Positions 38,565 to 49,801 of a stretch of 64,000 bases of DNA are shown in pieces. The position numbers were made by a program, and so were the translations under genes. This DNA comes from Monosporascus cannonballus. Its lineage: Eukaryota; Ascomycota; Sordariomycetes; Xylariales. Numbering within the stretch: the first letter of the stretch is position 1; the number at the start of each line of letters is the position of its first letter. The stretch spans positions 248,001-312,000 of the forward strand of contig QJNS01000053.1 in NCBI GenBank assembly GCA_004154925.1, given 5' to 3'. Under the pieces are notes generated by a model, which was not told where the DNA came from, did not search any database, and saw nothing but the letters and a program-made list of their open reading frames with translations.

Positions 38565-38939
38565 TATAACGGTTAAACGGTTTAATTAATTATTAAACTT
38601 TAATCGTACGGATGTATTTTAATAGAAATGTGGTAGAAATCTAAGTAATAAATATAATAATATATTACGTTTCGTAAGTCCATAAGTGCTTTACATAACG
38701 ATATTATATTATAAGCTGGTATTTTTTAAATTATGAAAATAATAACCGTATATATTTTTTCTTTTTTTAGCTTAATTACTTATAAATATACGGCTGGTAG
38801 TAATTACGATCGTTTACGATCCCTTTAGATCACTCCTAATTACTGGCTTGGCAGTGATTACCGTTACGTAACCCATGAGGTAGTCCGTATTATCCTTATT
38901 TGACCATTTTTTAAGGCCGGAGCCCGTTAGGTCGTAACA
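38565..38939 (-). repeat. 5' LTR of element G (type III U3)
   Basis: 375 bp, starting tataacggttaaacgg and ending taggtcgtaaca. The U3 part is much less mutated than in the 3' LTR (ttactggcttggcagtgatt). It is followed by the TSD tttaa. Confidence 0.92.
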
Positions 38940-38944
38940 TTTAA

Positions 38945-39406
38945 GGCCTTTTCGAATTTCGAATAATTCGGGTTATCCAGGACATATTCGTTAATTACTT
39001 TATTTTGGAAATAATAAAATTTAAAAAAAATTGGCACCGTTAATAAAGGTGGTATTTGGGCCACGTTAAGGTTAATATATGCCCATAATATGCCAGCTTT
39101 CGTACTAATGTAAAACTCGAAAATATTATATTTTTAAGGGGTTTTTTCCTAAGTAAATACCTAGGAGCACGTCTTAAAAAAACTTGTCAGGGTTTATTAA
39201 TTAGGTAATTATGGCTTCAAAAATGATATAAAAAATAAGCGGGCTAAGATAATTAAAAGCGTAATAACTAAGCGATGGATATTTTTGGTAACGGAGCAGT
39301 AAGTGTACCGTAGAAGCAATAACGAGGTTCCAAATAGCTTTAACAGAACGTATATAACAAGTGTATTAAAGCGCGGCTAAAAAAAAATGCGGACCGGGCT
39401 TATAAC
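38945..39406 (-). pseudogene. Copia E gag N-terminus and 5' leader
   Basis: On the - strand the frame reads AQIPPLLTVPIFFKFYYFQN, then KVINEYVLDNPNYSKFEKALK, with the last codons in the G target site. It joins AYNEKQ at 32190. This is a copia gag beginning (substrate-binding-like UBN2 region). The start codon could not be chosen. The rest (about 39100-39406) looks like untranslated leader with the primer-binding region. It is lightly mutated compared with the arms. Confidence 0.65.
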
Positions 39407-39426
39407 TGTAAAACCCTGCATTACAT
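39407..39426 (-). repeat. Start of the 5' LTR of copia E, cut by element H
   Basis: tgtaaaaccctgcattacat matches the outer end of the 3' LTR (3165-3184) with C/T and G/A differences only. The last five bases (tacat) would be the TSD of H. The rest of this LTR is not found in the window. Confidence 0.55.
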
Positions 39427-39821
39427 TGTTATAACCTAACGGTCTTGGCTTCTTTTCAAACGGTCGGAACCACGAAAAGGTCAGTTCCGACCCAAGCCAA
39501 AACGTCACGTAACTGGCTCAAAGGTCTTAAGGCGCCAAGCACTTTAAGCCCCTTAAGCCAGCAAAAAAGCTTAAAGGGCTTAACGGGCTTAAAGGTTTAA
39601 GCCTTTTAAATACCTTAAGCCAAAATAAGAATATATACGCTTATTATTTCCAGAATTTAAATAATTTCAGCTTATAATATAATATCCTTATTTAAAATAT
39701 TTTTAATATTACGAAACGTAATATATTACTATATTTATTGCTTAAATTCTTATACTACTTTTATTAATATAAACCTGTTAACTTAAGGTTTAATAATTAA
39801 TTAAACCGTATAGCCGTTATA
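39427..39821 (+). repeat. 5' LTR of element H (type IV U3)
   Basis: 395 bp, starting tgttataacctaacgg and ending tagccgttata. U3 is GC-richer and little mutated, with direct repeats such as cttaagcc, aagcttaaagggcttaac and gggcttaaagg. From tatata (near 39630) onward it is the shared R-U5 block. Confidence 0.88.
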
Positions 39822-39939
39822 CGTTATAAATTTTTATTTAATTATACCGTTAAACTTTAAATAATATTTAATATTATTAAAATATCGACCAGTATTTAAA
39901 AAACACCAATTTAACAACTTTAAGCTCGAATTCGAAAAT

Positions 39940-42900
39940 TGGAAAAAAAAACTTCGATAATTTAAAACTATGCCATTTACCTAAGGCTTTTTCTTCCGCA
40001 TAAAATCTAAAAAGCCGGAGCCTTATAATAAAAAAAGTAACCTTTAAATCTTTTTAACTTAAGTACAAATTTACTTTCGCTTTTTAAATCTTAATAATTT
40101 AGCGGATATAATCCTAATAATAAAAGCATATTTAACGGGAAATACGGCTAATTAATTTAAACCCATTATAAAAAATTTCCTGAAAATAAAAAAACTAAAT
40201 AAGGAGAATTTTATTAATAAAATTTTTTTACTTTATATTAATTTCGAAACTAAAATACGTAATAATTTTATTAATCCGGACAAAAAATAATTTATAGCTT
40301 AATAACTTTAATAACTTTAATAAAAGAAATTTGCGTTCAAATATGCTGTAACCTTTAAAAGTTTTACAGTTAAAACAAAATAAGAGAATAACGAAACCGA
40401 TACCTTTATCGATATATTTTACAAAAAATTAAAAAAAATAATATATAGGATAATATTATTTGGATTAAACAATTAATTGGCCTGGACCGGTATATCGCAA
40501 AAGTAATTAAAATTGATAATCGACAATTTAAAAAACGATAAAAAAAAGAATAATATATTTTATGTTCGAAATATAACAAATTTAACCAAAGGAAAAAAAA
40601 GACGTACCCTTTACTTCTTATGAAATAACGCCAGAACTTATGGAATTCGGCCGTACTTATAGATAAAATTAAAGCCAGATTAAATGCTTTAATTATAGCA
40701 AAATAGGATATAAGGCCTATAAATACAAAAAACCTAAAAAACCATAATAGGATAACTGGACCCTTATATTAAAAAACCAATCCAGAAATAATTAAAGAAA
40801 TAATAATAAAATTATTAATATAATCTGAACCAAATATATTTTAAGCCCATAATAAAAGGTTTAATAAGGACTATTACGGCAAGAAATCCGACGAAAAATG
40901 CGAAAAGCTAAAAAGCTAATTTAACAAATATCGCGAACATAACAAAAAACGTTATAAAAATAATTACGTAAATATTAGAATTGGACAAAAAAATCTGTCC
41001 CGGAACTCCTGATCGATACGGCAGGATATACGCCATATATTGTCGACGACAAGAATATCCCGATTACGAAAAATGAAAATAAAATATTCACGAACAAATT
41101 ACTTATATATATTATAAAAAATTGGATTTTCTAAATTATACCGGAAATAATAAGGATAATAAATAATAATACCGATATTTTTAATTCATAATCCCAGGAA
41201 ATATTTAACAGTTAATTAAAACAAAAAGCTAGTTTAAAAAAATAATACCTGCAAAAAAACCCTTTTTGTTATTATGGATAATATAATTACCAAACGGAAA
41301 AAAAGTTAATCTAACGTACAGTTAAAAAGTATTATCAAAAGATTATTACGGACTTTTATTTTCAGTTAGCATTTATTCTAAATCACTAAAAAAATTTATT
41401 AAGAAAAAAATACAGCAGTTTATAAAAGATTTCTGGAACGATAATCAAAATAACGCATAATAAGATATAATCGCAACCATAAAACAATAATTTATTCGAT
41501 AAGAAAAATATTTATAAACAAATCAAAATAACTAATATAACTTAAAGGAACAATACGCCGGTAATAACGACAAATATAATAACTTAATGTACTAAACGAA
41601 AAAATATAAGCAAAATTTGATAAATTCGAATAAGAATTAAAAAAATATTATTTATAAAAAAGCCGCAAAATAACAAAACCTATAAAAATTAAAGGGAATT
41701 CCTTAAAAGGGTTTTAAACGCGATAATAAAAAACGTTAATAATCTTATTATTTTAGATATACAAATCGGAACGTATTAATATATCGTAATAATAGATTAC
41801 GGAATTCTGAGCGGGAATTACATTATACCAAATATAGTTAATAAACTTAAATTATTATAAAGATCCAAATTAAAACCTTATATAACGACAAATACCGATA
41901 ATTAGGAATTCGCTTACGATAACGGAAAAATTATATGCGAAATTAATTATTTCGAAATTTTTATCAAAAAGTAATATTAAACGGTTGATTTTGATATCGT
42001 TTTATTCGGAAATTACGATATAATCTTAGAATTATTATAAATACGTTAATACGAAATCTTAATTAATACAAAAATTAATTAAGTGAAATTTACCTTATAT
42101 CCTATTAATGGACGAAAAAAAATTAAAATCATAATATTCGATCGAAAATAACGACAAATATAAGCATAAAAATACGACAAAATTCTTATTACCTAAAAGA
42201 ACAAAATACAAAAAAAACCGGAATTAAAGAAAAATAAGACGTATCGTTATTATAATTAAAACGAAATTAAAATAATTAAATAACGATTTAAAACAAAAAT
42301 CGTAACTTTAAAAATCAGAAACTTTAATTAATATATTATTATAATACCATAAATATAAGCAGCTTTTTAAAAGAGACCTTCATACGAAATTATTAAAATA
42401 TAACAAATAAAATTATAAAATAATTTTTAAGGAAGGATTTTCGACAAAGTTTTACCTTGTTTACAATCTTAATAAAAACGAATTACGTACTTTCAGAAAA
42501 TACCTGGAAAATCGATTACAAAAAAAAATAAATTCGGTTTTCCAAAAATATTAGCAAAATATTTAATTTTTTTGTATCAAAAAAATGAGAAATTACGATT
42601 TATGGTTAACTATCAATAATTAAATAACATTATTATTAAAAATCGAATATTATTACTTTTAATTATAAAAATAAAAAACTAATTTTACAAAATTAAATAA
42701 TTTATAATATTCGATCTTAAAAATAAATGTAACTTTATTAAAATTAAACAAATACGAATAAAAAATAACTTTTAAACCAAAATATAAACTATTTAAATAT
42801 TTGGTTATATTAATAAGGTTTACGAATATATTAATAACCTTTTAACGGATAATAAATTATAAATTACGAAAATATATCGATAATTTCGTTATTTATTATT

Positions 42901-43049
42901 TCGACGACATTTTTATTTTCTTATAAACGGAAAAAGTATATACAAAATACGTTTATATAATTTTTTAAACTTTATAAAACGTAAAGGTATTTATTAACGC
43001 AAAAAAAATTAATTTCCATATATAAAAAATAAAATATCTGGAATATATT
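39940..43049 (+). pseudogene. Element H gag, protease and RT
   Basis: Zinc knuckle at 40685-40726 reads C-F-N-Y-S-K-I-G-Y-K-A-Y-K-Y. The RT active site at 42896-42907 reads Y-F-D-D in the context YIDNFVIYYFDDIFIF, so here the Asp pair survives. The protease region (about 41760-42050) aligns with B. Stops are frequent. The sequence ends inside RT/RNase H at the junction with I. Confidence 0.8.
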
Positions 43050-43446
43050 TGTGACGGCTAGGCGGTTTAACCAACTATTAAACCTTAAGTCGACGGGTTT
43101 ATGTTGGCAGGAGTATCGTGGGAATCTGAGCAATGGATACAGTAATCGTGTTACGTCTCTTAATACCGGAAATGCCTTATTGCAAACGATTAATATTGAT
43201 GAATGTTGCAAGCTGAAGCTATCTAGACTATGGAATAAATGAGCGTATATATCCCTTTCCTTTAGCTGGATCACCACCAGTAAGTTGGTAATCCGGCTCA
43301 CTAGCTTACTACCAGTAAATTGGTGATCCGGCTTATTGGTTCACCACTAATAAGTTGGTAATCCATTACGTAACCTAATCCACATAGTTTTTTTGGCCTT
43401 TCTGTTACGACCGTTCTTGGAGGCCGTAATTTGTTAAGTCGTAATA
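43050..43446 (-). repeat. 3' LTR of element I (type I U3), best preserved LTR
   Basis: Starts tgtgacggctaggcgg and ends gttaagtcgtaata. It contains about three units of a 34-35-bp repeat (accaccagtaagttggtaat, then ccggctcactagctt) at 43270-43370, and a TATA-like tatata at 43246-43251. The internal complement of the polypurine tract, cgatttcccttttctc, follows at 43447. Short open stretches on both strands here (42972-43301 and 43051-43242) are shadows of the LTR. Confidence 0.93.
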
Positions 43447-43520
43447 CGATTTCCCTTTTCTCAAAATCTTGTCCCCAAGATTTCCTTTTTTCTGGTAAAT
43501 CTTTTCTGTATACTTTTAAT

Positions 43521-44100
43521 ATGTCTTCCGGTATATCTAAACGTCGTTTTCGTAAATCCGAATAGCGACTTGCTTTGGCTAATTTAATTAAATTCGAAAG
43601 TTTTAACGTAATACTTTATTTTTTTTATTTTGTTCGATAACTTAATTACCAAATAATAAATGGGGTTTTTCGTTATATGAAATATATCCGTCGAAGTTGT
43701 TCGTATAACGGGATAAAAATCCTTATTTTTATAATTAATTATTATATTGCAAAATCGAAAAAATTAAAAAAAAAGTTAACGGCCGAAAAACTTTTATCTG
43801 AAGTTTTTACGTATTTTTTTTATATACGTCGTTAATATTAATATTATTAATTTTAAGGTATAAAGTTCGTTAATCGTACTTTTTAATCTTTAGATAATTC
43901 TAATAATTTTACGTAATTAGAATTAAAATCCGTAATCGAGGTTCAGGTTTCCGGAAAGGTGGACGTTATTAATTAAAATACGGTGGACCAAAGGTTTCCC
44001 TTTTTGGATTTCGTAAACTGGGATGTTATTATTTCGGGTAGTTCCGCTATTACTAGTAAAAAATTTTTAATAGGTGCTGGGCGCCAATAAAATTCTTCGC
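43521..44100 (+). pseudogene. Antisense ORF remnant in element I (Cys-rich plus coiled coil)
   Basis: From ATG 43521 one frame runs about 190 codons opposite to pol. Its stops are TAA or TAG in place of CAA/CAG codons. It contains FRYMKYIRRSCSYNG, which with two Tyr read as mutated Cys gives R-C-x2-C-x4-C. A Lys/Glu-rich stretch follows (SKKLKKKLTAEKLLSEVF), then a C-terminal part shared with B. It overlaps the 3' end of pol on the other strand. Homologous in layout to A, D and G. Function unknown. Confidence 0.6.
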
Positions 44101-47100
44101 GTGTTCCCAGGTATTTTCGGAATTTGGGTATTTTTTCTATTTGATCAGATATCAAGTAAGTCCGTTTTGTTTTCGTATATCAAAAATTTTTTCCATTTTA
44201 TATATTTATTCGTTTTTTACTTTTATATTGTTTTATACCGTATATATCTTAATTGTATATATTATTAATTCGAATAAAGAAATATAAAAAATTAAATAAA
44301 ATTTAACTTTTGGTAAAAATTCTAATTAATAATTATTTTCTGAAATCTTTTTAACGATTTTATATAAACCGATATATTTAAAATCGAATTTTTTATTAGG
44401 TTATTTTGTTTAAATATTTTTGATAATTAAGAAAATTATTTTTCCTTTTTTCGAAAATTAATTCTTTTAATTTTTTTTAATTATAATATTTATTTATTTA
44501 ATTTCGTACGAATTTTAATTTTATTTTTATTTCTTAATATAATTATCGTAATTGTTTTAACGTAAAGATTTTTTTAATATTAATTAAACCGTTATTATGT
44601 ATTTTTTTATAAATTTTTAAAATAAAATTAAAATTAACGTTCGTTAATATTATCTTAATATTTTCGTAATAATTAATATTATAAATTAGTTATATAATTA
44701 ACAATTTTTTAATTTAGTTATTTTATTTATAATTAATATAATATTATAAATAAAGTTTTAAAATTTAATTTATTTATTTTATTTATTTATCCGTTTAAAG
44801 TTTAAATACGTTAAATAATTTATAGTTTAGGCCGATTTATATTATAAGATTTTACCAAAATTTAAATACAAATATTGATTCTTTATTTAATATAATTTTT
44901 ATTAATAATCCGTATATGTTGAAAATATGTTTAAAAAATTGTATGCTAATTGTTTGGTATTTATATTTTTATAATATAATAAAAAATAAGAAACTTTCGT
45001 AAACCAATCGACGATTACGAAAATATTATTATATTATATTTCCGTAATTCGATTTTTTAATATAAAAAGTTTAACAATAAAATTAAATATAATTAAATAT
45101 TATAGCTATTTTATAATTCATAATAGTTATAATTTTTCGTATAGTTTATATCGTTAAACTTTTGTTTTAACGTAAATATCGTATTATCGTATGGTTTTTT
45201 GTACCGTTAATTTTATTTTAGGAAAGGAATATATGTATTAAAGTTGTTTTAAGGTTTTATAAATCTTTAAATGTTCGTATAATTAATATTTATGTATTTT
45301 TTGTATTAAATTTTTTTGATATTCCTTTGGAATTTATATTTTATCCGTTTTTTAATTTTTTAAAAGATTATCGTTATATTATTAAATTTTCTGATGTATA
45401 TTGTTTGGTACTGCCCGAATCGTCGTAATTTGTCATAAGCGTAAATATTTTTTTATAATAATATCGAAAATTATATAATTAATTTTAACTAATTATTTTT
45501 TAAAATTTTGTTATTTGCTTAAAGTATTTATTTTATTATTTTTTGATCTTTTTTTGTAAATAATAACGAAGTCGAAATTCGTTAATTTTTCTATATATTT
45601 TAATTATCGTTTTGTAAGTTTCTTAGTCGTAATAAATTGGGTAAAATTTTGATAATCTGTATAAACTTTGACCTGGTGCAAATTTCCTTTTAAAAAATAC
45701 CTGAATTTTCGAAATGCTATAATAATAACCATAAATTCCTTATTTAGAATACCGTAATTAAGTTTGGTTTTTTTTAATTTATATAAAAAGAATGTAATAA
45801 GGTATAATTTGTCTTAATTATTTTATTATCCGATTATTACGTTTAACGCATAATCCAAAATATTAGTTTTTAGTTTAATAAGGCGGTTTGAATTATATAT
45901 AATTAGTATTAGTTCGCTGATAATTATATTTTTAATATCTTAATATATTTTTTCCGTATTTAACGTTTATTTGAATTTTTGTTTTTTTCGTAAGGTTCGT
46001 TAAGGGTATAACTATTTTACTAAAGTTTTGAATGAATTTTTTATAATAGTTGGCGAATCAAAGGAATGCTTGTACTTCCTTAATTATCGTTAGCGTTTGT
46101 TATTTTATGACTGTAGTAATTTTTTAGGGTTTATCCTAATATGTTCGGGGGTAATAATATGTTCCAGATATTCCATTTCCTATATATGGAATTAATTTTC
46201 TTTTATGTTAACAAATAACCTTATGTTCTGTAAAGTTTGAAAAACCTTATAAACGTATCTTACGTATGTTTTTTTTATCTTTAAAAAAATGAAAATGTTA
46301 TCGAAATAATAAACGACGAAAATATCGAAATATTCTCGTAATACGTAATTAATTATTTGCTAAAAGGTTGCTAGTACATTTGTAAGTTCTATTAATGTAA
46401 TTAAATATTTAAATAATCCGTATTTCGTTTTGAAAGTTATTTTTTATATATATATTTTTTTTATTTTAATAAGATTATATTTATTTTTAAGATCGAATAT
46501 TATAAATTATTTGGTTTCGTAAAATCCGTCTTTTATTTTTGTAATTAGGGGTAATAGTATTCGATTTTTGATAATAATATTGTTTAATTATTAATAGTTA
46601 ATTACAAATCGTAATTTTCCGTTTTTTTAAGTACGAAAAATATAAGGTATCTTATTAATAACTTTAAAGGTCGAATTTATTTTTTATAACCAATTTTCCA
46701 AGTATTTTTTAAGAATACGTAATTCGTTTTTATTAAGATTATAAATAAGGTAAAACTTTGTCGAAAATCCTTTTTTAAAAATTATTTTATAATTTTATTC
46801 GTTATATTCTGGTAATTTCGTATTAAGCTTTTTTTTAAAAAGCTATTCGTATCTATAGTATTATAATAGCATATTAATTAAAGTTTCTAATTTTTAGGGC
46901 TATTATTTTTATTATTTTAAATCGTTATTTAATTGTTTTAATTTTGTTTTAATAATAATAATAATAATATGTCGTATTTTTCTTTAATGCCCGTTCTTTT
47001 ATATATATTTTGTTTTTTAAATAATAAGGTATTTATCGTATTTTAATACCTGTATTCGTTATTATTATCGATCGAATATTAAAATCTTAATTTTTTTTAT

Positions 47101-47795
47101 TTATTAATAAAGAGTAAAATGAATTTTACCTGGTTAATTTTACCGTTAATCAAAATTCTGTATTAATATATTTATAGTAATCCTAAGATTATATCGTAAT
47201 TCCTAAATAGAATAATATCAAAATTAATTATTTAATATTATCCTTTAATAAGAATTTCGAAATAATTAATTTCGCATATAAGTTTTCTATTATTATAAAC
47301 GAATTTTTGATTTTTAGCATTTGTTACCGTATAAGGTTTTAACTTATATCTTTATAGCAATCTAAACTAATTAATTATATTTAGTGCAATATAGTTTCCG
47401 CCTAAAGTTCCGTAATCTATTATTACGGTATATCAATACGTTTTAATTCGTATATTTAAAGTAATAAGGTCGTTAACGTTTTTTATCGTCGCGTTTAAAG
47501 CCTTTTTTAGGAATTCTTTTTGATTTTTTTGGGTTTTGTTATTTTGCGGCTTTTTTATAAATAATTTTCTTTTTTTAACTTTTATTCGAGCTTATTAAGC
47601 CTTATTTATATTTTTTCGTTCAACGCGTTAAATTACTATATTTGTCATTATTATCGGCGTATTATTCCTTTAAGCCGTATTAATTATTCCTAATTTTGTT
47701 ATAATTTTTTTCCTTATCGAATAAATTATTTTTTCATATTTACGATTACATCTTATTATACGTTATTTTAATTATCGTTTCAAAAATCTTTTATA
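44030..47795 (-). pseudogene. Element I pol: RT, RNase H, integrase, chromodomain
   Basis: Chromodomain at about 44050-44180, read on the - strand as NSENTWEHAKNFIGAQHLLK, the clearest copy in the window. The RT active site at 46297-46308 reads Y-F-D-N. It is colinear with D and G. The open stretch 43973-44155 is a frame shadow over the chromodomain. Confidence 0.84.
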
Positions 47796-49300
47796 AATTA
47801 ATATCTTTTTTTAATAACTTTTCTTTCTTGGGGATTTATAATAAATACCAATTAAAAATAAAAGTCCGTAATAACTTTCTAATAGTATTTCTTAACCGTA
47901 CGCTAAATTAATTCCTTTTCCGTTTGGTAATTATACTATCCATAATAACAAAAGGGGTCTTTTTGCGAACATTATTTTCCTTTAGGTCAGCTTTTTATTT
48001 CGGCCAGCTACTGGACATTTCTCGGAATTATGGTTCGAAGCTGTCGATACCATTATTCGTCGTTTTTATTATGCCCGGTACGGTTTGGAAAGTTAAATTT
48101 CTTATAATATATACAGGTAATTCGTTTATAGATATGCTGCTTCCATTTTTCGTAATCGGGATATTTTCGTCGTCGACAATGTATGGCGTATATCCTGCCG
48201 TATCGATTAGGGGTTTCGGGACAGACTTTTTCTGTCCAATTTTGGTACTTACGTAATTATCCTTATAATGTTTCTTATTATATTCATAATACCTACTAAA
48301 CCAGCTTTTTGGCTTTTTGTATCTTTCGTCGAATTTCTTGTCGTAATGGTCCCTATTGGATCTTTTATCGTAAGCCTAATGCGTATTTAGCTTAAATTAT
48401 GTTAATGGCCTTATTATTATTTTCTTAATTGTTCCTGGACTGTCCTTTCGGTATAGAGGTCTAATTATTATGCCGTGATTTTTTGGGCTTCTTATATTTA
48501 TAAGCCTTATGTCCCATTTTTCCATAATTGAAGCATTTGATCTGGCTTTAATTCTGTTTATAAGTAATGCCGAGTTCCATAGGTCCTAGCGCCGTTCCAT
48601 AAGAAATAAGGGGTGTATCTCGTTTTTTCCCCTGGTTGGACTTATATCCCGAACGTAAAACATATTATTCTTTTTTTTTTATCGTTTTTCAAACTGTTAA
48701 TTATTAATTTTGATTACCTTTATAATATACCGGTTTAAAGTAATTAATTATTTAATCCGAATAATCTTATTTTTTATATTATTTTTTAACCTTTTATAAA
48801 ATATGTCGATAAAGGCGTTAATTTCGTTATCTCCTTATTCGGCCTTAGCGGCAAAACTTTTAAAAGTTATAACGTATTTAAATACGGATTCTTTTTATTA
48901 AAGTTGTAAAAATTATTAAACCGTTAATCGTTTTTTATCTGGATTGCCAAAATTGTTACATACTTTGTTTTCGAAATTAATATAAAATAAAAAAATCTTA
49001 TTAATAAAAAAAATTTTATTTGGTTTTTTTATATTTAAAAAATTTCTTATAATAGGTTTAAATTAATTAACCGTATTTCCTATCAGGTATGTTCCTATTA
49101 TTAGAACTATATCCGCTAAATCACTAAGGTTTAAGAAGCAAAGGTAAATTCGTACCTAAGTTAAAAAGGTTTAAGAGTTGTTTTTTCCATTATAGGGCTC
49201 CGGCTTCTTAGGTTTTATGCGGGCGAAAAAGGGTTGGATAAGTGGCGTAACTTTAAGTTGTCGAACATTTTTCTCCAATTCTCGAATTCGAGCCTAAAGC
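47796..49300 (-). pseudogene. Element I gag and protease
   Basis: Zinc knuckle at 48494-48535 reads C-F-N-Y-G-K-M-G-H-K-A-Y-K-Y. First Cys and His are intact; two Cys have become Tyr. The + strand open stretch 47924-48256 is antisense to gag and is not taken as a gene. Confidence 0.76.
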
Positions 49301-49564
49301 TGTTAAATAGGGGTTTCCTGAACGTTGGTCAACATTTTGACAGTATTAAATATTGCTTAGAATTTAACGGTTTAACCAATTATTAAATCTTAAGTCGACA
49401 GGTTTATGTTAGCAGGAATATCGTGGGAATCTAAGTAATAAATATAGTAACGTATTACGTCTCGTAATACTAAGGGTATTTTGGATAATAATATTATATT
49501 ATAAATATTTGATGTTAATAACTATTATAAATTAAAATTATTTAAATTATGGAATTAATAAGCG

Positions 49565-49570
49565 TATATA
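49565..49570 (-). promoter_or_regulatory. TATA-like box at the U3/R boundary of the element I 5' LTR
   Basis: The motif gcgtatatatcc (complement ggatatatacgc) is kept at the same place in the chromovirus LTRs of A (2944-2949), B (9176-9181), G, H and I, exactly where the variable U3 gives way to the conserved block. Its position fits the core promoter of the retrotransposon. Confidence 0.5.
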
Positions 49571-49712
49571 TCCTTTTTCCGTTAGCTGGATTACCACCAG
49601 TAAGTTAATGATTTAGCTTACTGGTTTACCACTAATAAGTTAATAATCCGGCTTACTGGCTTACCACCAGTAAATTAGTGATCCGGCTTACTGGCTTACC
49701 ACCAGTAAGTTG
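49571..49712. repeat. Internal 34-35-bp tandem repeat in LTR U3
   Basis: Units of the form accaccagtaagttggtgat, then ccggcttactggctt. Each unit contains an inverted pair (ccagtaag and cttactgg), so it can form a hairpin. Unit number differs between the LTRs of B, I and J. Confidence 0.8.
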
Positions 49713-49801
49713 GTGATCTATTACGTGACCTGATTTACATAATTTTCTTGGCCTTCCTGTTGCGACCGTTCCTGGAGGCCGTGGTTTGTCAGGTCGTAAC
49801 A

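Larger units (their letters stand above)
32191..38939 (-). mobile_element. Element G: complete Ty3/gypsy chromovirus nested in copia E
   Basis: 6749 bp with two 375-bp LTRs and a perfect 5-bp TSD. Internal order on the - strand is gag (zinc knuckle at 37663-37704), protease, RT (active site 35470-35481), RNase H, integrase and chromodomain. An antisense ORF lies near the 3' LTR. It is colinear with D and I. Its U3 is of a third type, not found in the other elements. Confidence 0.93.
3165..39426 (-). mobile_element. Element E: Ty1/copia retrotransposon split by four later insertions
   Basis: Copia order gag-PR-INT-RT-RNase H is preserved on the - strand, but the pieces lie at 39426-38940, 32190-29177, 18520-17348 and 4293-3165. 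The gaps are filled by element G, the unknown arm 1 element and D (with B inside). Element H cuts the 5' LTR. The visible pieces add to about 5.8 kb, so the whole was about 6 kb, normal for copia. At three of the gaps (D, arm 1, G) a direct repeat flanks the insertion and the protein frame continues after its removal. The left TSD candidate is cttaa (3160-3164). The right end of E is not seen, because the region beyond H is rearranged. Confidence 0.88.
39427..43049 (+). mobile_element. Element H: 5' half of a Ty3/gypsy chromovirus, truncated by element I
   Basis: LTR, gag, protease and RT are colinear with B 8979-12595, then break off at 43049, where I begins. No continuation (RNase H, integrase, 3' LTR) is found after I, so there has been a deletion or rearrangement. 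The LTR is the type IV U3, like A. Confidence 0.88.
43050..49801 (-). mobile_element. Element I: Ty3/gypsy chromovirus inserted in element H
   Basis: About 6.75 kb, with a 397-bp 3' LTR on the left, an internal region in chromovirus order on the - strand, and a 5' LTR on the right. The bases before it are atatt and after it aataa, so no TSD is preserved. The right LTR also has a short deletion at its inner edge. It is the youngest-looking chromovirus copy: its left LTR is the least mutated in the window. Same U3 type as B. Confidence 0.88.
49367..49801 (-). repeat. 5' LTR of element I, inner edge deleted
   Basis: 435 bp, ending tcaggtcgtaaca. At its left edge tttaacgg runs straight into tttaacc. 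By comparison with 16955-16995 and 38535-38580, about 50 bases (leader start and LTR end ggctaagcgg) are missing between two cgg copies. It holds about 3.5-4 units of the 34-35-bp repeat at 49571-49712, more than the 3' LTR, and a TATA-like tatata at 49565-49570. Confidence 0.85.

Noticed and set aside
43265..43370. CRISPR-like array of 34-35-bp repeats
   Set aside because: Units are directly adjacent without unique spacers, diverge from each other, and lie inside retrotransposon LTRs.
47924..48256. 110-codon + strand ORF
   Set aside because: Antisense shadow of element I gag; similar shadows occur at 15594-15842 and 15967-16173 in D. Unlike the 3' antisense ORFs it has no Cys or coiled-coil pattern.
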